Assembly (NCBI RefSeq): GCF_009653635.1
Contig: NZ_PPFD01000007.1
Coordinates: 446,484-510,483, forward strand
DNA from: Endozoicomonas sp. OPT23
GTDB lineage: Bacteria; Pseudomonadota; Gammaproteobacteria; Pseudomonadales; Endozoicomonadaceae
Direction of reading: 5' to 3'
DNA: 64,000 nt
Position numbers and translations under genes: made by a program. Under the pieces are notes generated by a model that saw only the letters and a program-made list of their open reading frames with translations, was not told the origin of the DNA and did no database searches. Below, piece after piece: positions 9,899 to 19,340 of this stretch. Positions within the stretch are counted from its first letter, which is position 1. Each line of letters begins with the position of its first letter.

Positions 9899-12800
9899 TT
9901 ACCCTGATTGCTCGGGTTTCAAACCACTCCTGTTAACGACTTCTTTCAAATGGTCAGGACCCAGTCCTCGACCTGGCTGGCAGTCATTCTTAAACCAGTC
10001 CTCAAGAGCGCTCTTATAACACTTAAGAAAATCTTCCAGCTTATCCTTGTTCGATGCCAGCCCCGCCACTTGATTTACCAGAGCATCACAGGGATTCGTA
10101 GCAAAAAAGTTTTCCACAACCTTCCCCCCCTTACCTGAATTGACAAGCATGCTGCATGGATGATCGCTGGCAACCCGGGAAAAATAAATATCATGCTGGC
10201 GAACAAACGACTTATACACTGCATTCGATAGTTTACTGGAGGGCTCCTGCCACTGAGGCTCTAGCCAACGCTGATTGATTTCTGCAGCACCAGCGATCCT
10301 GTGAGCCATTCGCCGGAAGTAGTCATTACTGTCTTTCAGCGACAACTGCTGAAATGCCTTCTCAACAAAGGAGTGCCGTGATTGCTGCTTGACCGCCACA
10401 CAGTCAAGTCTCGGCTTGTAACTGATCGCTTCCTGACTTAACCCCTGCAATGCCTGACACCACAAATCAGCATGGGCAATAATCGCTCTAACCGCTTGTT
10501 CAAAGCCTTCTTCGACATATTTTGAATGCACCACGGCTAAAGATGGTTGCCTGCCATCCAGCACATGGCGAGCACCTTGCTGCAGACAATGAATGGTAAC
10601 TGCCTGAAACTGCTGTGCAGGACTTTCCTGCAAACTGCCATTCACTAGCTCATGGCTGCAAAGACTTACTCTAAAAGTATGAAATGATTCCCAGATATCC
10701 AGCAGATTGGTATGACCCAGACTGGACTCTCTCAGTCCCCGTGCAAAGGCGGCTTCAGGATTATTGATTTCACTGGCAAGACTCATAATCACGGGGTTGT
10801 GAAAAGGCGCTTCAGCGTCAATTAGACAGGGCAAGCCATTTTTAATCAGTACATTCAAGTGGTGTATATCACCCTGTCCACTCATAAGACAAAAACCCGC
10901 TAATGCACCCAGAGCCTTTTGATAATTCTGATAACTAGCAACAGATGATTCTGTTTCGACATATTCTGTGAACCCAAAATCACCCTGCTCATCAGCCAGT
11001 GGCAGGATATTGTGAACAACCGGGCATGGAAAGTCCGATAACCACCCAGCCAGGTTAGCCATCAAACCTTCCTTGCCAGTCAGTGCATTATCAACCCTGA
11101 GATTGCGCTCCTTGTAGACAAGCTGTTGGCCACTATTCAGGGTAAGTTTATAGACTCGACCAGCCTGCTCGGAAAACAGGGACTTCACTTCGATAATGTC
11201 AGCAGCCTGCGTCTCATCGGCAAAAAAAACACGATTGATATCACTCAGGTTCTTATTGAATCTTGTCAACAGACGACGATATTGCTTCAACTCACGGATA
11301 AACTGTCGCCTGCTATTGCGAAACCAAAGAGGGTAACGTTCTGCGAGGACTGCGAGCCCTCCCGCTTTTTGCAACTGCTTAAGCATCTCATGGTAGTCAA
11401 GCAGCTGCTCTTCCTCTCCATACCAGCAGATAGCCTGAAACAGTCTGACATCCATATGCCCGGCAAATAACTGAGCCAGCGATTGCTCGCAGACAAGAGG
11501 CTGCTTAACAGATTGCCTGAGACAGTCTACAAAATGACTGACAACAGGCTTTAGGAGTTCTGACCTGATACTTTCCGGGTAAACGACTCCGCAGTCATCA
11601 ATATATTCGGGGAGTTTGAGCCGGTAAGGCACATTTCTCTGTACCTTGCTGTCTACCGTTTTTAACAGATTGTGCTTTAGCATCCAGCCCAGCACAGCAG
11701 CTGCACCGTTGTCGCGCTTGATCAGTGACTGAAGCTTAACCACCTCCTCCCCACTAATAGCTTGCTCCAGCACAGTCCGAATGTTTTCTTGATCAAACAG
11801 AAAACGAAGCTGCTTATAAACCGGATGCCTTTCAGATTCCAGATAAACCCGCAGTCCACGGTCGGTGGTTTGTAATAGGCTTTGTTGTTGAAGATAGTGG
11901 GAAGGATAGTGGCCAAAAGCGTCAAGGTAAGGCGTTCCGCAAAGACGGCGGCTTTGATACTGGCCCTCTGTTCTGGTCCCAAGCTGATCAACCAGGTCGT
12001 GGTACTGTGCCATAACAACAGGCCAGTCATACAACTCTTCTGCCCTGCTTCTGGCTGCAGCTCCTGTCTCCAGTCGAAGCTGCTCATCAGCCAATAATTC
12101 ACTAAGAGTAACCGTCAGTTTTTCACTGTTCACAGCAGTGCTTTGCGCTTCAATAAAGTTCGCTATTGGCTTATTCAAAAGACTTAATGGCCGGCTTAAT
12201 AACTCACAGTTAAGCGTTTGTGTCTCTATCAGATAGCCCGACTGTCCATGCTCAATTAAATCCCGGTGGCCATTCCAGTCAGAGGCAACCACAGCCAACC
12301 CCGCTTTCATGGCCTCGACAATAGCCAGCCCAAAGCTTTCCTGAGTATTGTCTGATATTGAAACAAAAATATCGGACGCAGACAGCAGCATCTGTTTACG
12401 TGGCTCATCAATGGACAGCTCGAATCTGACTCTGTCTTCAAGGTTTAATTCATACGCCATAGACGTCAGCATTCTGATTTCTTCCGAACCCGGGTCACCA
12501 GCACCTGCTACCACCAGCTGAAAGTCAGGACTGTTTTTCTGCTCAATCAGGTTATTCAGTGCCACCAGTAGCGGCTGTAAATCCACTTTATCCGCTGCAG
12601 TAACTCGCCCAAGACAGAGAATGACAGGCTTTGCACGATCAAGACCCAGACTGTTTTTAAGCTCAGCCTTCATCACACCATTAACCGGATTCCCAAAATC
12701 CTGCCGACTCTCGGTAATGGCCATTCCCAACGGTAGCGAAGAAACTTGCCCCGAAAAAGGAACAGCAATGCCTACAGAATCTGACAAGGAAGCACTGGCA

Positions 12801-13288
12801 GCTGACAATAGTTTGGACATCACTTTCTTCTGAGCGCTCGAACTGCACAAAATGGCATCACAGGCTTTCAGCGGAGCAAGAATCAGATCACGCGCTCTGG
12901 ACAGCGAAGGATCATCACTCAAGCTATGAGCTCTACCTGTTACAGGAAAGAGTGTTTCGGAAAACTGGTTGCGCAATTCAGCCAGATGGACAAGGTGATG
13001 ATCGCCCTGATGAAAGACTGTATAGGTATACTGTGCCAGATACTCTGGCAGCTCATTGACCGAAATAAGCGATATTTTTTTATCGGCGCCAAACAGCTGC
13101 ATCCAGTTACGGTTATCTTCTGTGAATCGTTCAATCTGTTCCGGCAGGAAGAAAAGGTGAAGCTGATCAAAATTGCTGTATCGAATAACCGCTCGAATAA
13201 AATCTTCGTTGGCTTTTCGAAGACCATTAATACTGCGGTTATCGTAGGAATACCAAGAAACCAGTGCACCAAACAGAGAAGAACTCAT
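9899..13288 (-). CDS. GT4 glycosyltransferase fused to a LanM-like DUF4135 domain; candidate secreted effector
   Basis: An 1129-residue protein. Residues about 1-450 are a GT-B glycosyltransferase of family GT4: VILCLGRVTAADKVDLQPLL in the nucleotide-binding half and the E-x7-E motif ESFGLAIVE near residue 320. The middle (about 450-690) I do not recognise. Residues about 690-850 carry the core of the LanM dehydratase (DUF4135) kinase-like fold: LVYKERNLRVDN near 723, then the catalytic GDIHHLNV (D-x-H-x2-N) near 806 followed by PCLIDAEA. The lanthionine cyclase half of LanM is absent. ATG at 13288 has AAGGAG 5 bases upstream. It is translated just after a CesT-type chaperone gene (10 bases apart), which suggests a type III effector. 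Activity and target are unknown. Confidence 0.72.
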   Translation of the reverse strand: MSSSLFGALVSWYSYDNRSINGLRKANEDFIRAVIRYSNFDQLHLFFLPEQIERFTEDNRNWMQLFGADKKISLISVNELPEYLAQYTYTVFHQGDHHLVHLAELRNQFSETLFPVTGRAHSLSDDPSLSRARDLILAPLKACDAILCSSSAQKKVMSKLLSAASASLSDSVGIAVPFSGQVSSLPLGMAITESRQDFGNPVNGVMKAELKNSLGLDRAKPVILCLGRVTAADKVDLQPLLVALNNLIEQKNSPDFQLVVAGAGDPGSEEIRMLTSMAYELNLEDRVRFELSIDEPRKQMLLSASDIFVSISDNTQESFGLAIVEAMKAGLAVVASDWNGHRDLIEHGQSGYLIETQTLNCELLSRPLSLLNKPIANFIEAQSTAVNSEKLTVTLSELLADEQLRLETGAAARSRAEELYDWPVVMAQYHDLVDQLGTRTEGQYQSRRLCGTPYLDAFGHYPSHYLQQQSLLQTTDRGLRVYLESERHPVYKQLRFLFDQENIRTVLEQAISGEEVVKLQSLIKRDNGAAAVLGWMLKHNLLKTVDSKVQRNVPYRLKLPEYIDDCGVVYPESIRSELLKPVVSHFVDCLRQSVKQPLVCEQSLAQLFAGHMDVRLFQAICWYGEEEQLLDYHEMLKQLQKAGGLAVLAERYPLWFRNSRRQFIRELKQYRRLLTRFNKNLSDINRVFFADETQAADIIEVKSLFSEQAGRVYKLTLNSGQQLVYKERNLRVDNALTGKEGLMANLAGWLSDFPCPVVHNILPLADEQGDFGFTEYVETESSVASYQNYQKALGALAGFCLMSGQGDIHHLNVLIKNGLPCLIDAEAPFHNPVIMSLASEINNPEAAFARGLRESSLGHTNLLDIWESFHTFRVSLCSHELVNGSLQESPAQQFQAVTIHCLQQGARHVLDGRQPSLAVVHSKYVEEGFEQAVRAIIAHADLWCQALQGLSQEAISYKPRLDCVAVKQQSRHSFVEKAFQQLSLKDSNDYFRRMAHRIAGAAEINQRWLEPQWQEPSSKLSNAVYKSFVRQHDIYFSRVASDHPCSMLVNSGKGGKVVENFFATNPCDALVNQVAGLASNKDKLEDFLKCYKSALEDWFKNDCQPGRGLGPDHLKEVVNRSGLKPEQSG

Positions 13289-13298
13289 AAGCACTCCT

Positions 13299-13727
13299 TC
13301 AAGGCATAATCATGGTTGGCATAGCTGGCATCATCAGCTGATCCTGATGAATCAGGCTGGTGTAATACTCAAAATTATTGGCAAATTCAGACAAAGATTC
13401 TTCTATAGCCTCTTCATCCAGCCCTTGCAGGTTACAAGAGTAATGGAGCGCAAGCGCATCCTGATCAGGCTCTACAGAGAGAATGACACGCTGGGTTGTG
13501 GAAAGACCCAGCGTTTTCTTCATGATATCTCTCAACACTTTTTCACGTTCACTGGCACCTGCAGGTAAACCTGCAAGCAAACCGTGCAGATAGAATTTAC
13601 CATTGGCCTGAAAGCAGGTCAGCTCAATACGGCCATCAATGGTGAGGTGGTAACGGTTATCGCGAAAGTCCAGGTCGCCCAGCTCATTGCGCTGAGCAAC
13701 TGATTTCATAAGATGATCAAAACTCAT
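13299..13727 (-). CDS. CesT-family type III secretion chaperone
   Basis: A 142-residue, acidic, single-domain protein with the CesT/SycE pattern: N-terminal helix (MSFDHLMKSVAQRNEL), strands YHLTIDGRIELTCF and FYLHGLLAGLP, a helix with the conserved leucines (LRDIMKKTLGL), strands VILSVEPDQDALALHYSC and a C-terminal helix ending in NNFEYYTSLI. Such chaperones bind the N-terminus of one effector, usually encoded next door. Here the 1129-residue gene starts 10 bases after its stop, so they are probably translationally coupled. The methionine/proline-rich tail is unusual. Confidence 0.75.
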   Translation of the reverse strand: MSFDHLMKSVAQRNELGDLDFRDNRYHLTIDGRIELTCFQANGKFYLHGLLAGLPAGASEREKVLRDIMKKTLGLSTTQRVILSVEPDQDALALHYSCNLQGLDEEAIEESLSEFANNFEYYTSLIHQDQLMMPAMPTMIMP

Positions 13728-13768
13728 AGCATCCGTGCCTTGAAAAGAAATCCATTTCTTTCAGTTTA

Positions 13769-13810
13769 ATCCGGTTTCAGGCAATCGGGATGAAAACCTG
13801 AAGCCGGATT
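13769..13810. terminator. hairpin between lysW and the chaperone gene
   Basis: A long stem (AATCCGG-TTCAGG with one mismatch against CCTGAA-CCGGATT) lies between the lysW stop and the chaperone start. No T-run follows on either strand, so it may terminate weakly or stabilise the lysW mRNA 3' end. Confidence 0.45.
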
Positions 13811-13823
13811 ATGCAGCAGCAAC

Positions 13824-15416
13824 TTAATCCGTAAGAGCATTGTTCAACGGCTTGGGTTGATTGCAGCCAGATAACTTCCTGAACAACAAAACCAGAGCAA
13901 CAAAGGCAACACTGGATGCCATAAAGCCGGTACCAGCCGAGTCGGTAATACCCATAACCAGATAACCTATAGTGGCTACCAGAGCGATACCAATAGCATA
14001 AGGTAGCTGAGTCATCACATGGTCAATATGGTGGCAGGAGGCACCGGTAGAGGAAAGAATAGTGGTATCGGAAATCGGGGAGCAGTGATCCCCAAATACC
14101 GCACCGGCCAGAACAGAGGCCAGCATTGGCAGCATCATACCTATCTCCGCAGCAGCTGCCATATCACCGGCAATCGGCAGCATGATGCCGAAAGTGCCCC
14201 AGCTGGTGCCGGTAGCAAAGGCCATAGCTCCGGACACCACAAACATAATCAGTGGCAGGTAACCCGGATCAATTTCAGAACTTTTAACCAGTCCAGCCAG
14301 AAACTCACCAGTTTCCAGCGAGCCAATAACGTCCACCAGCACCCAGGCCATGATCAGGATATAAATGGCAGGCAACATGGATTTGGTACCTTCCACGATC
14401 GCCTTGACCCAGATATCCGCAGACAGCTTATGACGGGTCATACGAACAGCGGTAAACAGCAGTCCCACTAAACCACCATAAACCAGTGAGTTCACAACAT
14501 TGGTGTTTTCGAAGGCACCCAGAATGGAGAAAGCAGTACCTGATTCTTTCAGAGCTTCTGCACCAGTCCAGATCAGAGAAGCGGTAGTCGCAATCACCAG
14601 CGCCAGAATCGGCAATACCAGATCCATTACCGTACCTTTCTCACTGGAACTGATGGTCACACCACCAGGGGGAGTACCTTTCTTGCAATCATACAGTTCA
14701 CCGGCCTTGGCACGACGCTCATGGATTCGCATAGGGCCTACATTAAGATCCATAGCGGCGGTACAAATCACCAGAGCCAGCGCGAACACTGCATAGAGAT
14801 TCATTGGAATCATGGTGACAAAGGCGGAAATAGCACTGATTTCAGTAATCTCATGAGCCACCAGAATACTGCCAATCAGGGCAATGATATAAGCACCCCA
14901 GCTGGAGATAGGGGTAATAACACAAACCGGCGCAGCAGTAGAATCGATCAGATAAGCCAGCTTGGCACGGGAAACACCGTGACGATCGGTCAGTGGGCGA
15001 CCAATGTTGCCCACTGCCAGGGCATTGAAGTAATCATCGATAAAGATAATCACACCCAGCAGTACAGTCAGCAGCTGGGAACCCTGACGGGTTTTCACTC
15101 GCTGACGCGCCCAGTCACCAAAAGCGCGGGCACCACCGGATACATCAATCAGGGTTGTGATAACACCCAGCATCACCAGAAACAGCAGAATAAAAACACT
15201 GCCGGTGTTCAGGCCATCATCCCAGAATACTTCCAGAAAGCCCTTAGCCAGATACTCCAGAGTATGCATGATATTGAAATTGGTCAGCAACAGGCTGCCG
15301 GTAAGAATGCCCGCCCCCAGAGAAAGCAGCACATGGCGGGTAACAATAGCGAGCACAATGGCTACTGCCGGTGCCAGCAAGGATAAAAAAGATTGGTCGT
15401 AACTTATCAAGTCCAT
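13824..15416 (-). CDS. lysW: NhaC-family transporter, probable lysine transporter LysW
   Basis: A 530-residue polytopic membrane protein of the NhaC ion-transporter superfamily, with about 11-13 hydrophobic segments and family motifs FIDDYFNAL, DSTAAPVCVITPISSW, GTSWGTFGIMLPIA and FGDHCSPISDTTILSS. Annotation pipelines usually call this a Na+/H+ antiporter. It is preceded by a lysine riboswitch, and NhaC-type genes under such riboswitches in gammaproteobacteria have been proposed as lysine transporters (LysW), so lysine is the likelier substrate. ATG at 15416 opens the family N-terminus; no strong Shine-Dalgarno is visible, which suits control at translation initiation. Confidence 0.8.
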   Translation of the reverse strand: MDLISYDQSFLSLLAPAVAIVLAIVTRHVLLSLGAGILTGSLLLTNFNIMHTLEYLAKGFLEVFWDDGLNTGSVFILLFLVMLGVITTLIDVSGGARAFGDWARQRVKTRQGSQLLTVLLGVIIFIDDYFNALAVGNIGRPLTDRHGVSRAKLAYLIDSTAAPVCVITPISSWGAYIIALIGSILVAHEITEISAISAFVTMIPMNLYAVFALALVICTAAMDLNVGPMRIHERRAKAGELYDCKKGTPPGGVTISSSEKGTVMDLVLPILALVIATTASLIWTGAEALKESGTAFSILGAFENTNVVNSLVYGGLVGLLFTAVRMTRHKLSADIWVKAIVEGTKSMLPAIYILIMAWVLVDVIGSLETGEFLAGLVKSSEIDPGYLPLIMFVVSGAMAFATGTSWGTFGIMLPIAGDMAAAAEIGMMLPMLASVLAGAVFGDHCSPISDTTILSSTGASCHHIDHVMTQLPYAIGIALVATIGYLVMGITDSAGTGFMASSVAFVALVLLFRKLSGCNQPKPLNNALTD

Positions 15417-15499
15417 AAAACTGATCTCGTTGGATAAGAGCAGAACAGGCACAGAAATCCATTATCTGGGCGATTGATAAAACTCTTATGATGTCGGAT

Positions 15500-15606
15500 C
15501 AGGAGGGCAATGGAGGAAAGGAAGAGTCTGTAATAGTTGTATGAAAATACGACTCTTGCTTTTAGCTGTTCAGAATCTGCCGGTAAGCAGACTCTTGAAC
15601 AACTGA
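15500..15606 (-). promoter_or_regulatory. expression platform of the lysine riboswitch
   Basis: After the aptamer, GTTCAAGAGTCTGC can pair with GGCAGATTCTGAAC just downstream. The same AAGAGTCTG can instead pair perfectly with CAGACTCTT about 60 bases further on. These two exclusive hairpins are what a switch needs. No clear T-run follows the second one, so control could be at translation or through Rho; I cannot tell which. Confidence 0.55.
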
Positions 15607-15608
15607 AT

Positions 15609-15795
15609 CCAGTAGCGCTCCACAGTAAAAACTGTGACAGTGATACACCTGTTAAATGCATCACCAGCAGACGAACATGACGGTCTCGTCTACTTCGGCA
15701 CCCTTCCCTTTCATCCGGTTTGTTGAACAGCAATGGCTGTTCAATGGAGTCACCCTACTCCGGATTACTGATAAATGGTGCGCCTCTACTCTCTT
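15609..15795 (-). ncRNA. lysine riboswitch (L box)
   Basis: On the minus strand the leader contains the conserved aptamer blocks in order: GTAGAGGCGC, AGTAATCC, GGATGAAAGGGAAGGGTGCC, GCCGAAG, and a closing CGCTACT that pairs with AGTAG at the 5' side (P1). The long P2-P4 hairpins are visible, for example TTGAACAGCCATTGCTGTTCAA. This is the lysine-binding L box, which lowers expression when lysine is plentiful. It lies about 190 bases upstream of the NhaC-family gene. Confidence 0.9.
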
Positions 15796-15886
15796 CTGAA
15801 GCTCCTTGTGGAGCTCCCGGTAAAGAGGATCACAGGCAGGGACGTAGCGACGGCATCCTGCCACGTCACCCCTGATTAGAGAGCCA

Positions 15887-15914
15887 TTATCCACAGTAGC
15901 CAATGCCTGGCAAC
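15887..15914 (-). promoter_or_regulatory. candidate promoter of the lysW leader
   Basis: On the minus strand TTGCCA and GATAAT are 16 bases apart, placing the transcript start about 90 bases before the aptamer. The match is fair, not strong. Confidence 0.4.
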
Positions 15915-15995
15915 TGTAAAGATAAAAACGACTCCTATATTTACTGCTTTTATTATTAGAAACAGTAAATTAACCTGTTAATTACTACCGTTTGA

Positions 15996-17573
15996 TCATT
16001 CCCACTCAATAGTCGCAGGCGGCTTACTGGAAACATCATAGGTCACACGGGACACATGTTCGATCTCGTTAATGATTCGACCAGACACCTTCTCTAGAAG
16101 TTCATAAGGCAGATGCGCCCAGCGAGCAGTCATGAAATCGATGGTTTCGACGGCACGCAGAGCAATCACGTATTCGTAGCGACGACCGTCACCTACTACA
16201 CCCACAGACTTAACCGGCAGGAATACCGCAAAGGCTTGGCTGGTCTTTTGGTACCAGCCAGAATTGTGCAGTTCTTCGATAAAGATCGCGTCAGCCTGAC
16301 GAAGAATATCGCAGTACTCTTTCTTCACTTCCGCCAGAACACGAACACCCAGACCCGGTCCCGGGAATGGATGACGGTAAACCATGTCGTATGGCAGACC
16401 CAATTCCAGACCAATTTTGCGCACTTCGTCTTTAAACAATTCGCGCAGTGGTTCTACCAGCTCCATCTCCATATCATCAGGCAGGCCACCGACATTGTGG
16501 TGAGACTTGATGACATGGGCTTTACCGGACTTGGCACCGGCAGACTCGATAACATCCGGATAGATAGTACCCTGAGCCAGGAAGTTTACGTCTTTAATCG
16601 CAGTTGCCTGCTCATCAAAAACATCGATAAAGGTATTACCAATCACCTTTCGCTTGGCTTCCGGATCACTGACACCTTTCAGCTTACCCAGGAACAGCTC
16701 TTCAGCATCGGCACGAATTACACGGACACCCATGTTCTCAGCAAACATAGACATCACCTGATCGCCTTCATTCAGACGCAACAGACCATTGTCTACGAAT
16801 ACACAGGTCAGCTGATCACCGATAGCCTTGTGCAGCAGTGCTGCAACAACACTGGAATCCACACCACCGGACAGACCCAGCAGAACCTTTCTGTCGCCTA
16901 CCTGTTCACGAACACGCTCAATCGCGTCTTCAATAATCTGCCCTGGTGTCCAGAGTTTCTGGCAGCCAGCCAGTTCAACAACAAAACGTTCGAGAATACG
17001 TCCGCCTTGCTTGGTGTGAGTCACCTCCGGGTGGAACTGAATACCATAGAACTGCTTCTCTTCATTGGCCATGGCCGCAAACGGGCAGGAATCGGTAGAA
17101 GCGGTAACTACAAATCCTTCCGGTAATTCGGATACCTTGTCGCCGTGGCTCATCCAGACATCAAGACTCATTTTACCCGCAGCATTGATATGGTCTTCGA
17201 TACCATCAAACAGGCGAGTCTTATTATCCAGATCAACCTGAGCGTAACCGAACTCACGCAGGTTGGAAGTGGACACTTTGCCACCCATTTGCTCAGCCAT
17301 GGTTTGCATGCCGTAGCAAATACCCAGAACCGGTACACCCAGTTCAAATACCAGCTGTGGTGCTCTTGGAGAGTCGTCACCGGTTACAGATTCAGGGCCA
17401 CCGGAAAGAATGACGGCTTTTGGCGCAAACTCGCGAATATCAGCTTCATCCATATCCCATGGGTGCAGCTCGCAATAAACACCAATTTCACGAACCCGAC
17501 GAGCAATCAGCTGAGTGTACTGGGAACCGAAATCCAGAATCAGAATTCGTTCAGCATGGATATCCTGTGACAT
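15996..17573 (-). CDS. guaA: GMP synthase (glutamine-hydrolysing)
   Basis: A 525-residue two-domain enzyme that aminates XMP to GMP using glutamine and ATP. The N-terminal class I amidotransferase domain shows [18 protein letters not shown], the nucleophile GICYGMQ and the HPEVTHT motif. The ATP-pyrophosphatase domain starts with the PP-loop [11 protein letters not shown] near residue 235; the C-terminal dimerisation domain ends in the usual PPATIEWE. Length equals E. coli GuaA. It lies 105 bases downstream of guaB in the same direction, the standard guaBA arrangement. Confidence 0.98.
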   Translation of the reverse strand: MSQDIHAERILILDFGSQYTQLIARRVREIGVYCELHPWDMDEADIREFAPKAVILSGGPESVTGDDSPRAPQLVFELGVPVLGICYGMQTMAEQMGGKVSTSNLREFGYAQVDLDNKTRLFDGIEDHINAAGKMSLDVWMSHGDKVSELPEGFVVTASTDSCPFAAMANEEKQFYGIQFHPEVTHTKQGGRILERFVVELAGCQKLWTPGQIIEDAIERVREQVGDRKVLLGLSGGVDSSVVAALLHKAIGDQLTCVFVDNGLLRLNEGDQVMSMFAENMGVRVIRADAEELFLGKLKGVSDPEAKRKVIGNTFIDVFDEQATAIKDVNFLAQGTIYPDVIESAGAKSGKAHVIKSHHNVGGLPDDMEMELVEPLRELFKDEVRKIGLELGLPYDMVYRHPFPGPGLGVRVLAEVKKEYCDILRQADAIFIEELHNSGWYQKTSQAFAVFLPVKSVGVVGDGRRYEYVIALRAVETIDFMTARWAHLPYELLEKVSGRIINEIEHVSRVTYDVSSKPPATIEWE

Positions 17574-17678
17574 CTTATTTCTCTAATGATTCTTCAGATA
17601 CAAAAACGGAACAGCTGAATACTCTTCACCTGTTCCGCCATAATTCACTGGCCTAACTATTAACCGATACGAGGACCT

Positions 17679-19148
17679 TTAGCCTACGCGATAGTTAGGT
17701 GCTTCCTTGGTAATGGTGACATCGTGCACATGGGACTCTTTCATGCCCGCATTTGTCACTCGAACAAATTCCGGCAGAGTACGCATGGTGTCGATATCAG
17801 CTGAACCGGTGTAACCCATGGAAGAACGCAAGCCACCCACCATCTGGTGAACAATGGCATGGATAGGACCTTTGTAAGGAACACGGCCTTCAATACCTTC
17901 CGGTACCAGCTTCTCGGTGCCGTCTTCTGCACTCTGGAAGTAACGGTCACTGGAACCGGACGCCTGAGACATGGCGCCCAGAGAACCCATACCACGGTAA
18001 GCCTTGTAGCTTCGACCCTGGAACAGCTCAACTTCACCCGGAGCTTCTTCAGTACCGGCCAGCATGCTGCCCAGCATTACGGTGCTGGCACCGGCCACAA
18101 TAGCCTTGGCCAAATCGCCGGAGAAACGGATACCACCGTCAGCAATAACAGGAACACCGGTGCCTTTCAGTGCTTCTACAACATTGGCTACTGCAGTAAT
18201 CTGCGGTACACCGATACCGGTAACGATTCGGGTTGTACAGATAGAGCCTGGACCAATACCGACTTTCACACCATCAGCACCAGCTTCAGCCAGAGCTTTA
18301 GCCGCAGCGCCGGTAGCAATATTGCCGCCAACCACCTGAACCTGTGGATAAGTTTCCTTAACCCAGCGAACGCGATCAATCACACCAATAGAGTGACCAT
18401 GGGCGGTATCAACAATAATTACGTCAACACCGGCATCAACCAGTGCGGCTACACGATCCGGCGTTTCTGGGCCCGTACCGACAGCAGCACCGACACGCAG
18501 CTGGCCATGACTGTCTTTACTGGCGTTAGGGTAATCCTGAGCTTTCTTGATGTCTTTAACGGTCATCATGCCGACCAGACCAAAGTCAGCATCCACCACC
18601 AGCACTTTCTCAATGCGGTGTTTATGCAGCAACTTGCGAACAGTTTCCTGATCGGTACCTTCTTTAACGGTGACCAGACGATCTTTAGGGGTCATGATTT
18701 CCGCAACGGTTTTGTCCAGGTTAGAAACAAAACGAACGTCTCGGCTGGTTACGATACCGACCAGATCATCACCTTCCAGAACCGGTACGCCAGAAATTTT
18801 GTGGTAGGTGGTCAGATCAAGCAGGTCACGAACACTGGCAGAAGAATCGATAGTGATAGGGTCTTTCACCACACCACTTTCATGCTTCTTAACCTTGCGC
18901 ACTTCATTAGCCTGCTGGGCAACGGTCATATTTTTATGGATGATACCGATGCCACCTTCCTGAGCCATGGCAATAGCCAAACGGGCTTCGGTCACTGTAT
19001 CCATGGCTGCAGAAATCAGCGGGATTTTCAGTTCGATACCACGAGTCAGTCGAGTAGACAGGGAAACATCTTTGGGGAGGACTTCAGAATACCCTGGCAG
19101 GAGCAGGACATCATCAAACGTAAGGGCTTCTTGGGCGATTCTCAGCAT
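17679..19148 (-). CDS. guaB: inosine-5'-monophosphate dehydrogenase
   Basis: A 489-residue enzyme converting IMP to XMP with NAD+, the first committed step to GMP. The TIM barrel is interrupted at about residues 90-205 by two CBS domains ([35 protein letters not shown]). The catalytic loop [18 protein letters not shown] holds the nucleophilic cysteine, and the flap region [10 protein letters not shown] is present. Upstream of guaA and divergent from xseA, as in many gammaproteobacteria. Confidence 0.98.
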   Translation of the reverse strand: MLRIAQEALTFDDVLLLPGYSEVLPKDVSLSTRLTRGIELKIPLISAAMDTVTEARLAIAMAQEGGIGIIHKNMTVAQQANEVRKVKKHESGVVKDPITIDSSASVRDLLDLTTYHKISGVPVLEGDDLVGIVTSRDVRFVSNLDKTVAEIMTPKDRLVTVKEGTDQETVRKLLHKHRIEKVLVVDADFGLVGMMTVKDIKKAQDYPNASKDSHGQLRVGAAVGTGPETPDRVAALVDAGVDVIIVDTAHGHSIGVIDRVRWVKETYPQVQVVGGNIATGAAAKALAEAGADGVKVGIGPGSICTTRIVTGIGVPQITAVANVVEALKGTGVPVIADGGIRFSGDLAKAIVAGASTVMLGSMLAGTEEAPGEVELFQGRSYKAYRGMGSLGAMSQASGSSDRYFQSAEDGTEKLVPEGIEGRVPYKGPIHAIVHQMVGGLRSSMGYTGSADIDTMRTLPEFVRVTNAGMKESHVHDVTITKEAPNYRVG

Positions 19149-19340
19149 TACCTGTTACCGATCCGACAATTGAATGGATGGAAAGAATCGCCATGATTAT
19201 ACATCAGCAGCCCATTCTGACAAAGAGAAAATACATTCAAATAAATTGACTGTTATTTGATCGACCTAGAGTCACAGTGGGTCACGGAATGGATGAGTGG
19301 TAGGATAACCACTGGCCAGCCTGAATTGATATGTCCGACT

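Noticed and set aside
15661..15903. An 80-codon frame upstream of the NhaC-type gene
   Set aside because: It overlaps the lysine riboswitch aptamer and leader; the RNA structure explains the sequence.
17847..19196. A 449-codon open frame on the plus strand opposite guaB
   Set aside because: It is the antisense shadow of the conserved guaB gene, with low-complexity composition (many Asn, Thr, His, Gly) and no recognisable domain.
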